Of a stretch of 64,000 bases of DNA, positions 8,904-16,881 are shown in pieces. The DNA lies in NCBI RefSeq assembly GCF_000425785.1, contig NZ_AUEC01000012.1, positions 124,001 to 188,000 of the forward strand, in the 5' to 3' direction. The stretch's first letter is position 1, and the number at the start of each line of letters is the position of its first letter. This stretch comes from Pseudomonas taiwanensis DSM 21245. GTDB taxonomy: Bacteria; Pseudomonadota; Gammaproteobacteria; Pseudomonadales; Pseudomonadaceae. The notes under the pieces are model-generated. The model searched no databases. It was not told the DNA's origin and saw nothing but the letters and a program-made list of their open reading frames with translations. Both the position numbers and the translations under genes were made by a program.

Positions 8904-9132
8904 GGGGAGCGAGTTCCGCAAACGGAACGATATGTCGAATTTGCGTCGATACACGCAAATGCTTATAGTCATGCATGTGTAACGGATGGGTTCATCGCCC
9001 TGTGAGCCGCTGCGAATGGGCTATTTCAATATACCGTTAAATCGCATGGCGCCGCCGCAGGTGGCCTCAGTGGGGGCTGTCTGCGTGCGGTTGGCGCAGT
9101 AGCGCTGATTCAATGTGGAGTCTAAGCGATCA

Positions 9133-9900
9133 ATGAGAGTCCTGGTTTATTCTGACTTGCACCTTGAGTTCAAAGCGTTCCAGCCGCCGAGCGTTGATGT
9201 GGATCTGGTGGTTTTGGCCGGCGACATCAACCTGCTCGGCAGGGGGGTGACATGGGCCAATGAGCTGTTCACATCCCCGGTGCTCTACGTGTGCGGGAAC
9301 CATGAATTCTATCGTGGGCACATCGATCGGACGCTTAGCAAGATGAAACAGGAGGCGGCTGCGCATGTGCACGTCCTGGAAAACCAGTCCCTGATCATCG
9401 GCGACACGCGCTTTTTGGTGGGCACGGCGTGGACAGACTTCACGTCAACTGGTGATTACCGCGTTGCAATGCAGTTGTGCGGGGAGTGGATGAATGACTT
9501 CAGGAGTATCCGAATCGGTGAGGACTACAGAAAGCTACGTCCTGCCGACCTCATCGCTCGAAACATCGCCACTCGCGAATTCCTGATCTCTGAACTCTCG
9601 AAGGATTTTGAAGGCCGCACGGTGGTGGTTACTCATCATTGTCCGATTCCCGAAGTGGCAGGAGAGAGTCATGAAGGTCACCTTACGGCTGCTTACGTAA
9701 ACCAATGGCATGACCTGGTTGCGCAGGCAGATGTATGGATCTTTGGCCATACCCACCATCAGGTTGATGTGGAGGTGAGTGGCTGCCGGATCATCTCTAA
9801 TCCCAGAGGTTACCCAGGCGAGCCGACCGGCTTTGTGCCTGACTTTGTCCTGGATATTGGAAGCGAGGGTGGTGCCAGGATGAACAGCGATGTTGGTTGA
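9133..9900 (+). CDS. Calcineurin-like metallophosphoesterase
   Basis: A 255-residue protein with the metallophosphoesterase signature in order: DLHLE (residues about 8-12), GDIN, GNHEFY, THHCP and GHTHH near the C-terminus. These supply the two-metal site. The substrate is not predictable from sequence; relatives cleave phosphodiesters in nucleotides or nucleic acids. An in-frame ATG at 9115 is also possible, but the motif spacing suits the start at 9133. The gene overlaps the next frame by 11 bases, so the two may be translated together. Confidence 0.75.
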   Translation: MRVLVYSDLHLEFKAFQPPSVDVDLVVLAGDINLLGRGVTWANELFTSPVLYVCGNHEFYRGHIDRTLSKMKQEAAAHVHVLENQSLIIGDTRFLVGTAWTDFTSTGDYRVAMQLCGEWMNDFRSIRIGEDYRKLRPADLIARNIATREFLISELSKDFEGRTVVVTHHCPIPEVAGESHEGHLTAAYVNQWHDLVAQADVWIFGHTHHQVDVEVSGCRIISNPRGYPGEPTGFVPDFVLDIGSEGGARMNSDVG

Positions 9901-10305
9901 TGGATGGCGGCGCTTGTACAGCTGGACGCGTAGCCGATTATCGAGGTGGCTCGGCGGTGAACCACTGAGCCTTGAGGAGCAGCAAGTTTCTGAGTCGCTC
10001 AAAGCTCTTCGGACATTGCGCTACGAAAGCGGACGTGTGTCTGTCGATCCCGAGGAAGTACTCGATCGACCTGGTTGCCTCTCGGCAAGTGCAGTAGCTG
10101 CTGACCTCGTGAACGGTGTTCGCGCAGACCAGCGTGTGATCGACAAAGCGGCACTGGATGAACTGGTTGACTTGATGGTTAGGCACTTGCTCAGGTCTTT
10201 GCAGCGGGCAAGACATTTGAGGAAGCAGAGGCTGTGTTGGATGAGGTGATGCGGCAAAGCATTCGAAAGGTCAATGGCGCCCAGGATGCTGAGCGCGGAA
10301 GCTGA
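9890..10305 (+). pseudogene. Small helical protein gene with an apparent frameshift
   Basis: The frame from 9890 runs to a stop at 10249, but its last 20 residues are Arg/Leu-rich and unlike the rest. Moving to the frame that begins at 10189 continues with AQVFAAGKTFEEAEAVLDEV and ends at 10305. That reads like a natural continuation of the helix DELVDLMVRHL. A one-base loss near 10187-10190 would explain this. The reconstructed protein would be about 138 residues, charged, and of no family I know. It could be a sequencing error, a real mutation or a recoding site. Confidence 0.4.
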
Positions 10306-10316
10306 GGTAGTGAGTA

Positions 10317-10805
10317 GTGAATGGGTTGTTGGAAGATGTGTTCTACGGGCCTGCGCGCGTATTGATGGGATCTCGCCTTGCTGATGAGCAATTGTTATCA
10401 GCGGCTGGGGAGGAGTTCGAAGGTCGGGAGTATTGTGTGGTGCGGGATTGGATGATCCTGGATGTCATGGTGAGCGAGCGAGACGAGAAGCTTATCCACG
10501 CGAGAGATTTACAGCCGGTCACACTGTTCGCTGGGCGAGTACTTTTTGACAGTCGGGGCATACGACAGAGTGCAGCCATGCTCTCCGGCTTCATGAGGCA
10601 TACTGAGTATTGCTTCTTTGAGGCGGAAGAGATGGTGTACGTGTTGGGTGGGCGCGGTGCCCGCAAGCATGTATCAATGCCGGCTCTGAGGGCGTTGTCT
10701 AAGATGTGTGGTGAGCTTCGTCGGAGCCCGGATCGGCACGGCTGCTGGCCCACGATAGAAGTAGGCGCTCTGAGTGATAGAGCAGGGCGATGGTCAGAGG
10801 GCTGA
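10317..10805 (+). CDS. DUF6957-like hypothetical protein
   Basis: A 162-residue protein with a GTG start. The pattern SRLADEQLLSAAGEEFEG, YCVVRDWM and VTLFAGRVLFDSRG resembles Pseudomonas proteins grouped as DUF6957, which have no known function and are common in plasmids and islands. It follows the frameshifted gene by 11 bases, so the two were probably co-transcribed. The C-terminal 30 residues are low in hydrophobicity and may be disordered. The family match is from memory. Confidence 0.5.
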   Translation: MNGLLEDVFYGPARVLMGSRLADEQLLSAAGEEFEGREYCVVRDWMILDVMVSERDEKLIHARDLQPVTLFAGRVLFDSRGIRQSAAMLSGFMRHTEYCFFEAEEMVYVLGGRGARKHVSMPALRALSKMCGELRRSPDRHGCWPTIEVGALSDRAGRWSEG

Positions 10806-11306
10806 TCCGAGGGCCGATCTGAGGGCTTGTGCCGATCAGTCACAAGCTGAAGCTTAGGGGGTACAGATGTACTCCTTGAGTGCTCATTCATCTGGCCTAT
10901 GCAATTGCGCCCTACTGTGGATTTCGGCAGGCCCAGAACAGCGCACCCGGGTCACCGCCGATTGCATAGGCTCAGAGGCCTTGGCGGGGCTTATCACGGC
11001 CTTGAAGATCACGCCCGGCGACAGGTCAGTTACTAGGGGTACGGTTGGCGTATCGAACTTCGCGCATGGCTGTTCGAGTATTTGAGCTAAGGTTTTGAAG
11101 TGCGTAAGGGGCGGGCTAACAGATCCTCAGTGAGGGGTTGCTTGCTCACGATATCGGCGGGTCAAAACCATCTCCGACAATCCCTCATTAGCTCGGTAGA
11201 GACCGCTAGATGTTGTACGACACTGACCGGAGATTTTTGATCTGCCGGACTAGACTCCTGCTGTTGCGCTTCGCGCCTTGTATTTGATCCCAAAGTGAAA
11301 AGCAGC

Positions 11307-11370
11307 CGGCCTAAAGGCCGAACCAGACGACCTGCCCAAGCCCCCGGTGGGGGCTAGACCGTGTGGGCAG
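11307..11370. ncRNA. Candidate structured RNA (nested hairpins)
   Basis: A first hairpin is CGGCC-TAAA-GGCCG (11307-11320). A second element has an outer 7-base stem CTGCCCA/TGGGCAG (11332-11338 with 11364-11370). This encloses a perfect 7-base hairpin AGCCCCC-GGT-GGGGGCT (11339-11355) and the unpaired AGACCGTG. This ordered nesting is more than expected from chance GC-rich sequence. It matches no RNA family I recognise and could equally be DNA-level structure from a mobile element. Confidence 0.3.
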
Positions 11371-11606
11371 TCCGACTCGGGATACTTTCTGAATCACCAA
11401 GTGCTGAAAAGCTGGAAAAGCGAGCGGCGAATAGCTAGGTAAAAATCGAGATATGGATGCCACGCAGATCCCCGCCTTTTTTTGGCTCTCAAATATAAGA
11501 ACTCCGTCTCGAAAAAAAATTTTATAGGGCAAAATTTGAAATTTTGTTCGAATGTGTGATGGACGTCACAAATATTGAGCTTTTTCTGAGGGGAGGAGAG
11601 CCAAAA

Positions 11607-11687
11607 ATGACTTTCAGCAGGGCGCTACGTCGCTTCAAGCGATTAGAAGATTACCTATGCACGGTGGCAAGGTTTAGCCATCCTTAG
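11607..11687 (+). CDS. Possible 26-residue small protein
   Basis: An ATG at 11607, preceded at good distance by GGGGAGGAGAG, opens 26 codons rich in Arg, Leu and Phe (beginning MTFSRALRRFKRLEDY) and stops at 11687. The ribosome binding site is among the strongest in the region. No terminator or homologue supports it further. It could be a leader peptide or a chance ORF. Confidence 0.25.
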   Translation: MTFSRALRRFKRLEDYLCTVARFSHP

Positions 11688-12111
11688 GCTGATGATATTG
11701 CGCGAGTGCAATGATGCCTTGCTTGGGTCATGACGTAAGCAAGGTTGTGCCTTGAGGTAAGCGGGGGCTACTAATCAAGATTTGTGGGCGGGCCATTGAG
11801 GTTCATAGCTTAATTCTGATGGTTTTTGGGAGCAGGTGGTCGGTGCAGCCTAAAAGACCTGAAGTGATTCGATGATCGCGTCACTTCGCGGCCTGAGTAG
11901 GAGAGACGCTAGAGGGGGGAGGCTTCAAACTAAGCTGAGTGCAAAGGGACTGCGGCAGTAGCAGAAGCGGTCTCCTGTCCTAAGGGAATCATGACTGTAG
12001 AATTAGAGCATAGTGGGTTGAACAAATTTTATGCAGTGACGTCAATTTTTAAGACATGCAAGTCACGATGGTTTAGGATATTTACCTGACTTTAACCTTT
12101 GAGGATCTACC

Positions 12112-12477
12112 ATGTCGCGTTTAGCAGAATTTCGTCAGTTAGAGCAAAAATTGGCCGCGCAATTGGCTGAGCTTGAGGCGTTGAAAGGCAGTTCAGAGCT
12201 GCAGAAAGAAATTGAATTCGAATCAAAGCTTCGTGATTTGCTGGCGAAGTATGGGTACAGCCTGCGGGATATTATCAACATCCTGGATCCGCAAGCTAGC
12301 CGTCGCACAGCACCTTTGGTTGCTGAAAAGGCTCCTCGCCGTGAGCGGCAGGTCAAGCAATACAAGAACCCGCATAATGGCGAAATTATCGAAACGAAGG
12401 GCGGCAACCATAAGCTGCTGAAGGAATGGAAAGCTGAATACGGCGCGGATGAAGTAGAGAGCTGGCTGAGCAAGTAA
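12112..12477 (+). CDS. MvaT/TurA-family xenogeneic silencer (H-NS analogue)
   Basis: A 121-residue protein with the MvaT layout. An N-terminal coiled coil for oligomerisation spans residues about 1-60. A variable linker follows, then the DNA-binding domain QYKNPHNGEIIETKGGNHKLLKEW near residues 82-108, which matches the MvaT consensus closely, and a C-terminal helix VESWLSK. MvaT proteins bind AT-rich foreign DNA and repress it. The linker and N-terminus differ from the core MvaT, so this is probably an island-borne paralogue. It lies just before the large amino acid island. A perfect 9-base hairpin follows the stop. Confidence 0.9.
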   Translation: MSRLAEFRQLEQKLAAQLAELEALKGSSELQKEIEFESKLRDLLAKYGYSLRDIINILDPQASRRTAPLVAEKAPRRERQVKQYKNPHNGEIIETKGGNHKLLKEWKAEYGADEVESWLSK

Positions 12478-12494
12478 TCTGGCTGCGCGGGGCA

Positions 12495-12515
12495 AGGCCT
12501 CCTGCTAGGAGGCCT
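12495..12515 (+). terminator. Hairpin after the MvaT-family gene
   Basis: Perfect inverted repeat AGGCCTCCT-GCT-AGGAGGCCT, 18 bases after the stop codon. There is no long T run, so termination may be partial. Confidence 0.5.
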
Positions 12516-12561
12516 CATCCTAGGCTCTTTAGTTGAGCAGCAGAGTGCGGGCCTATCAGGC

Positions 12562-13047
12562 TCAGGTGTAACGGTTAACTGCTCGAAGATCTCTCAGCAC
12601 TTCGTCAGCCCAAGCAAGTACTACACATACCATGAGTGTGATGCCGGCGTAGCGGAGCACTGCAACAACACCTTCTGAACTCATTTCCTCTAGGTCGTGA
12701 TAACACCATGCCAACAGGAATCCCATCATCGCCCCCAACGCTGCGCGAAATGCCATCAGCAGGCTCCCGCCGATGCTGATAAGAAACCTGTGTAGCTCAC
12801 GTGTTTTGCCCATGAGCAAAAACGAGCGAAATTTTGTTCTCCACGAGAAGAAGCTCACAACAGCAAATGCGATGAGCAGACAGAGGTAATACTCCATAAG
12901 CTGGGGGGCAGTCAGCAACGCTTTTACCAAGCTACTCACCTGGTCTTTGGATGTACAGGTGATCACCGGCAGTGAACCTACTACGAACGCATACACGACC
13001 TCTCTCCCAGCTCGTCGCCATAGCCCAAATTTTTCCTGGCTTCGCAT
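12562..13047 (-). CDS. Small multi-pass membrane protein, unknown function
   Basis: A 161-residue protein with about four hydrophobic segments (VVYAFVVGSLPVI; YYLCLLIAFAVVSFF; LISIGGSLLMAFRAALGAMMGFLLAW; YAGITLMVCVVLAW) and a positively charged start. No family is recognised. The ATG at 13047 is preferred to an upstream TTG. It runs opposite to the MvaT-family gene, and their 3' ends meet around the 12495 hairpin. Confidence 0.5.
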   Translation of the reverse strand: MRSQEKFGLWRRAGREVVYAFVVGSLPVITCTSKDQVSSLVKALLTAPQLMEYYLCLLIAFAVVSFFSWRTKFRSFLLMGKTRELHRFLISIGGSLLMAFRAALGAMMGFLLAWCYHDLEEMSSEGVVAVLRYAGITLMVCVVLAWADEVLRDLRAVNRYT

Positions 13048-13455
13048 GAGCAATTGTATAGATCCCTGTTGAATATAACGAGATTCAGGACGCCGGGCCT
13101 GGGAGGCATGAGCGTCTTACCCAGTTTCTAACGTTTCCTGAAGGTGAGCTGAGATCTTACCGGGAAACGGTAAAAGCTCAGGTTTGATTCCTTGTTTTTC
13201 GAAGAGGCCAGCGCCATTCCTTCTCAATATCGGCGCCGGACGAATTGCTTTCAGTTGATTGATTGTATCCTGTGAGGCGCCTCGTGATTGCTCGGGCCTT
13301 TGGAGGGGTCAGCACCATCGAGAAATCAGTAGGTTTGTTGCAATGGCTGGCCTCCAGCTTCACTATGGTGTGCCTAACGCCCAGTTGAGATTGATTACTT
13401 CGCATCCTATCAGTGAAGGTTGGTAGACCTCAGTGGTGCCGACCTTTTAACGGTT

Positions 13456-13490
13456 CGAGCAAATTGCTCGCAAAAGAGAGCATTTTGCTC
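13456..13490. promoter_or_regulatory. Tandem GAGCA-N3-TGCTC palindromes (candidate Lrp-type operator)
   Basis: CGAGCAAATTGCTCG at 13456-13470 and GAGCATTTTGCTC at 13478-13490 sit in tandem, 22 bases centre to centre, about 200 bases before the ABC importer operon. The same 15-base palindrome occurs before homoserine dehydrogenase (24949) and the threonine-synthase-like gene (32855). Two-helix-turn spacing of repeated palindromes suits Lrp/AsnC octamers. The regulator is inferred to be one of the two paralogous Lrp proteins at 24486 and 34389. Confidence 0.55.
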
Positions 13491-13548
13491 GCAATAAAAA
13501 GCCAGTTGGCAGGTTCCCAGCTCTAAGTGTTGGCGTAGCATCGTTTTT

Positions 13549-13565
13549 GAGAATTTGGAATTCTC
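13549..13565. promoter_or_regulatory. Palindrome GAGAATT-TGG-AATTCTC
   Basis: A perfect 7-base inverted repeat with a 3-base spacer, about 130 bases before the binding-protein gene. It has the size of a dimeric regulator site. No cognate regulator can be named. Confidence 0.35.
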
Positions 13566-13692
13566 GATTCGAACGGTGCGCGAGGTAGCTTATCTGCTTC
13601 GCGGGGACGGAGCCCGAACGCGCCATTGGCCTGAGCCTCAGGCAAAAAATCATCAAAAGCCCTGAATAAATTACAAAAGCTAGGGAGCAAAT

Positions 13693-14475
13693 ATGATTTC
13701 ACTTCGTACGTTGTCAGTCCTTGCAATTCTTCCTTTGTTCACTGGTGTTGTCTCTGCTAAAGAATATACAGAGATCCGATTTGGTGTGGATGCTAACTAC
13801 GCCCCTTTTGAATCCAAGTCTCCTGACGGTAGTTTAGTGGGCTTTGATATCGATTTAGGGAACGCAATCTGTGCTGAGCTCAAAGCTGAATGTAAATGGG
13901 TCGAAAGCGATTTTGATGGGCTGATTCCAGGGCTTCGAGCCAATAAATTTGACGGTGTTCTGTCTTCCATGACTGTTACACCAGCGCGTGAAAAAGCAGT
14001 GGACTTCACCAATGAGCTTTTCTCAGGCCCGACATCCTATGTTTACAAGAAAGGCTCTGGCCTCAATGCTGACGTGAGCTCTTTGAAGGGCAAGCGGGTT
14101 GGCTATTTCCAAGGAAGCATTCAGGAAGGCTACGCTAAAGCAGTTCTGAAAAAGGCAGGAGTTAAGGTTCAGTCATATCAGAATCAGAATCAGGTTTACT
14201 ACGATCTGGTGTCTGGCCGTCTTGACGCATCCATCCAAGATACCCTTCAAGCCAAGGCAGGCTTCTTGAGTTCGCCTCAGGGTGCTGATTATGAGATGAG
14301 CGAGCAGGTCGAGAGCGAATTGTTACCATCCAAAACAGCTATTGCTGTTGTAAAAGGCAACGAAGATCTCAAAGAACAATTGAACAAGGCCATTAAGGCA
14401 ATCCATGAGAATGGGACGTATGCCAAGCTTCAATCGAAATACTTTGGTGATTTGAATCTTTATAGTGGTAAGTGA
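13693..14475 (+). CDS. Periplasmic Arg/Lys/ornithine-type amino acid binding protein
   Basis: A 260-residue SBP family 3 protein (ArgT/HisJ type). The signal peptide is residues 1-22 with cleavage after VSA. The mature part begins with the family pattern IRFGVDANYAPFE and has the ligand-contact segments VGFDIDLGNAIC and the D-G-V-LSSMT-TP-R region. GGGAG precedes the ATG at good spacing. It leads a four-gene importer operon. The cationic amino acid subfamily, the shared palindrome with the canavanine genes and the island context make canavanine or arginine plausible ligands, but this is inference. Confidence 0.85.
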   Translation: MISLRTLSVLAILPLFTGVVSAKEYTEIRFGVDANYAPFESKSPDGSLVGFDIDLGNAICAELKAECKWVESDFDGLIPGLRANKFDGVLSSMTVTPAREKAVDFTNELFSGPTSYVYKKGSGLNADVSSLKGKRVGYFQGSIQEGYAKAVLKKAGVKVQSYQNQNQVYYDLVSGRLDASIQDTLQAKAGFLSSPQGADYEMSEQVESELLPSKTAIAVVKGNEDLKEQLNKAIKAIHENGTYAKLQSKYFGDLNLYSGK

Positions 14476-14528
14476 TTGTATGCGCCTATCTGGCATAGGC
14501 GCTTCATCTCATCAAGAGTCATTCGATC

Positions 14529-15257
14529 ATGATTGATAATTTTTTTGAAGCTGTTGGTCTGCCAGGGCTCAGCATGCAGGGTTTTGGGCCGCTGCTGCTG
14601 AAGGGGACTTGGATGACCATCAAGCTGTCCTTGCTGTCCCTTGTAGTAAGCGTGATTTTGGGACTGATTGGTGCAAGTGCCAAGCTTTCCTCGCTCTCTA
14701 TAATCCGGCTCCCTGCTCAGCTGTACACCACCCTGATTCGTGGGGTGCCGGATCTCGTTCTAATGCTCTTGATCTTCTATAGCCTCCAGACTTGGTTAAC
14801 TGACCTCACTCAATATCTCGGTTGGGGTTATGTTGAAATTGACCCGTTTGCGGCGGGTGTGATAACTCTTGGGTTTATTTATGGTGCCTACTTCACTGAG
14901 ACATTCCGTGGGGCAATGCTATCTGTTCCCAAAGGCCAGCGAGAGGCAGCAGTAGCTTATGGACTGAACCGCCCTCAGCGTTTTTTTCTAATTACCTTTC
15001 CACAAATGATGCGCTTTGCACTTCCTGGTATTGGTAATAACTGGTTGGTTTTGCTTAAGGCTACCGCTTTGGTGTCGATCATTGGATTGGCAGACCTTGT
15101 GAAAGCCGCCCAGGATGCGGGGAAAAGTACTTTCCAGTTGTTTTACTTTCTTGTGCTTGCGGCTCTTGTTTACTTGTTTATTACAACGCTATCGAACTAC
15201 GTATTGCGCAGGCTTGCACGTAAATATTCCGCTGGCTCTCGCGAGGCTTTGCAATGA
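14529..15257 (+). CDS. ABC importer permease, HisQ type
   Basis: A 242-residue inner-membrane permease of the polar amino acid uptake family, with five hydrophobic segments. The conserved cytoplasmic EAA loop (REAAVAYGLNRPQRFFLITFPQMM) docks on the ATPase. It follows the binding-protein gene by 53 bases and overlaps the next permease gene by 4 bases (ATGA), indicating translational coupling. It forms a heterodimer with the HisM-type subunit. Confidence 0.85.
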   Translation: MIDNFFEAVGLPGLSMQGFGPLLLKGTWMTIKLSLLSLVVSVILGLIGASAKLSSLSIIRLPAQLYTTLIRGVPDLVLMLLIFYSLQTWLTDLTQYLGWGYVEIDPFAAGVITLGFIYGAYFTETFRGAMLSVPKGQREAAVAYGLNRPQRFFLITFPQMMRFALPGIGNNWLVLLKATALVSIIGLADLVKAAQDAGKSTFQLFYFLVLAALVYLFITTLSNYVLRRLARKYSAGSREALQ

Positions 15258-15964
15258 TTGACTTACTGCAGGAATATTGGAAGGCTTTCCTGTACACGGA
15301 TGGAACAGAGATTACTGGTCTGGCTATGACGCTATGGTTGCTGACGGCATCCATTGTTCTTGGCTTTATAGGGGCCATTCCTCTGGCAATTGCCAGGGTT
15401 TCAGAGCGAGCCTATATCCGCTGGCCCGTGCAGTTTTATACTTATTTATTTAGAGGGACGCCGCTTTATATCCAGCTACTGATCTGCTATACCGGTATTT
15501 ACAGCATTGCTGCTGTGCGATCCCAGCCCGTGTTAGATGCGTTTTTTAGGGACGCGATGAACTGCACAATCTTGGCCTTCGCACTCAATACGTGTGCCTA
15601 CACGACTGAAATTTTTGCAGGCGCAATAAGAAACATTCCCTACGGCGAGCTCGAAGCGGCTAAAGCTTATGGACTGAATGGTTGGAGGCTGAATGCGTTC
15701 GTGGTAGTGCCGTCCGCATTGAGGCGAGCGCTTCCGTACTACAGCAATGAAGTGATACTGATGCTGCACTCTACTTCGGTAGCCTTCACCGCCACAATCC
15801 CTGACATTTTGAAAATTGCCCGTGATGCCAACTCAGAAACGTTCCTGACGTTTCAGTCCTTTGGGATCGGAGCGCTGATTTACCTAGCTCTTTCATTTGC
15901 GTTAGTAGGGTTGTTCCGTTTGGCTGAGCGACGCTGGCTGTCGTTTTTAGGCCCTGTACATTGA
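15254..15964 (+). CDS. ABC importer permease, HisM type
   Basis: A 236-residue permease with five hydrophobic segments and the EAA motif ELEAAKAYGLNGWRLN. It matches the HisM/ArtM half of cationic amino acid importers, including the RWPVQFYTYLFRGTPLYIQ entry helix. It overlaps the upstream permease by 4 bases and is followed within 17 bases by the ATPase gene. Partner and function are as for the HisQ-type subunit. Confidence 0.85.
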   Translation: MIDLLQEYWKAFLYTDGTEITGLAMTLWLLTASIVLGFIGAIPLAIARVSERAYIRWPVQFYTYLFRGTPLYIQLLICYTGIYSIAAVRSQPVLDAFFRDAMNCTILAFALNTCAYTTEIFAGAIRNIPYGELEAAKAYGLNGWRLNAFVVVPSALRRALPYYSNEVILMLHSTSVAFTATIPDILKIARDANSETFLTFQSFGIGALIYLALSFALVGLFRLAERRWLSFLGPVH

Positions 15965-15981
15965 CTTTAGGATTGCCGCCG

Positions 15982-16809
15982 ATGACCAGTTTAATAACAC
16001 CAAATAGCATTGAGCAGAGCCAACCCATGGGCAACAGTTTTGAGTCAGGGTACAAGCTGACGGTTGAAAACCTGCACAAGAGCTACGGCGATCACCAGGT
16101 TCTCAAGGGTGTGTCGCTGAAGGCCAATAAAGGCGATGTCATTAGCCTCATTGGAGCCAGTGGATCTGGGAAAAGTACATTTCTGCGCTGTATCAATTTC
16201 CTGGAAACTCCTACAGACGGTGCCATGACGCTCGACGGAAAGGAAATTCCGATGGTCAAGGATAAGCATGGACTCCGTGTAGCCCACGCTGCAGACCTCC
16301 AACGTCTACGCACCCGTTTGGCGATGGTTTTCCAGCATTTCAATTTGTGGAGCCACTTGAGTGTTCTGGACAACATCACTCTGGCGCCTCAGCGCGTCTT
16401 AGGTGTTAAGAAAGCTGATGCCGAGCAGGCCGCCCGCCAGTACCTGGATAAGGTGGGCCTACCCTCTAGGGTTGCAACACAGTACCCGGGCTTTTTGTCT
16501 GGAGGTCAGCAGCAGCGCGTGGCTATTGCTCGGGCTCTAGCCATGGAGCCTGAGATCTTGCTTTTTGATGAACCAACATCGGCATTGGATCCTGAGCTGG
16601 TTGGTGAGGTGTTGAAAGTTCTCCAGGCACTGGCAGAGGAGGGGCGAACCATGTTGATGGTTACCCACGAAATGGCGTTTGCAAAGCAAGTCTCCAGCCA
16701 GATTCTGTTTTTGCATCAAGGTCTGGTGGAAGAACAGGGTGGTTCAGACATCCTGACCAATCCTCGTAGTGAGCGGTTACAGCAATTCTTGTCGAACGGT
16801 CTCAAATAA
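15982..16809 (+). CDS. ABC importer ATPase, HisP type
   Basis: A 275-residue ATPase. Walker A GASGSGKST is at residues 58-66, a Q-loop at VFQHFNLW, the signature LSGGQ at 172-176, Walker B ending in Asp196-Glu197, and the H-loop VTHEMAFA. The insertion KDKHGLRVAHAADLQRLR is characteristic of HisP-type amino acid ATPases. I chose the ATG at 15982 (AGGA upstream) over a TTG overlapping the previous stop; an ATG at 16027 is also possible. An intrinsic terminator follows, so the importer operon ends here. Confidence 0.88.
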   Translation: MTSLITPNSIEQSQPMGNSFESGYKLTVENLHKSYGDHQVLKGVSLKANKGDVISLIGASGSGKSTFLRCINFLETPTDGAMTLDGKEIPMVKDKHGLRVAHAADLQRLRTRLAMVFQHFNLWSHLSVLDNITLAPQRVLGVKKADAEQAARQYLDKVGLPSRVATQYPGFLSGGQQQRVAIARALAMEPEILLFDEPTSALDPELVGEVLKVLQALAEEGRTMLMVTHEMAFAKQVSSQILFLHQGLVEEQGGSDILTNPRSERLQQFLSNGLK

Positions 16810-16829
16810 GAGGCAATATTTGTCACGCG

Positions 16830-16861
16830 GGCCAATCGGAAGTTCGATTGGCCTTTTTTTT
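16830..16861 (+). terminator. Intrinsic terminator of the importer operon
   Basis: GGCCAATCG, a 6-base loop and CGATTGGCC, followed by eight T. The next gene starts about 20 bases on. Confidence 0.9.
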
Positions 16862-16881
16862 CGGCGATAGGGTGGTCGTCA

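Larger units (their letters stand above)
10806..12111. other. 1.3-kb gene-poor region with structured elements
   Basis: No long gene is supported. Features seen are a perfect 10-base inverted repeat CCTATGCAAT/ATTGCATAGG (near 10894 and 10962), a nested hairpin at 11307-11370, and a 26-codon ORF at 11607-11687 with a strong ribosome binding site (both listed separately). A-T rich sequence lies at 11500-11560 and before the MvaT-family gene (12020-12100), the latter probably its promoter. Two ORFs near 10867-11085 and 11311-11532 have no ribosome binding site or protein-like composition. Confidence 0.4.
13048..13692. other. Intergenic control region before the Arg/Lys-type importer
   Basis: No gene is supported; minus-strand ORFs near 13178-13405 and 13447-13726 lack protein-like composition. 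The right part holds two GAGCA/TGCTC palindromes (13456-13470 and 13478-13490) and a palindrome GAGAATT-TGG-AATTCTC (13549-13565). These are plausible operators for the transporter operon that starts at 13693. Confidence 0.5.

Noticed and set aside
10867..11085. 72-codon plus-strand ORF
   Set aside because: It is Cys/Ser-rich, and it spans an inverted repeat; nothing supports translation.
13178..13405. 75-codon minus-strand ORF
   Set aside because: There is no ribosome binding site or homology, and the composition is low in hydrophobic residues; the region is better read as intergenic.
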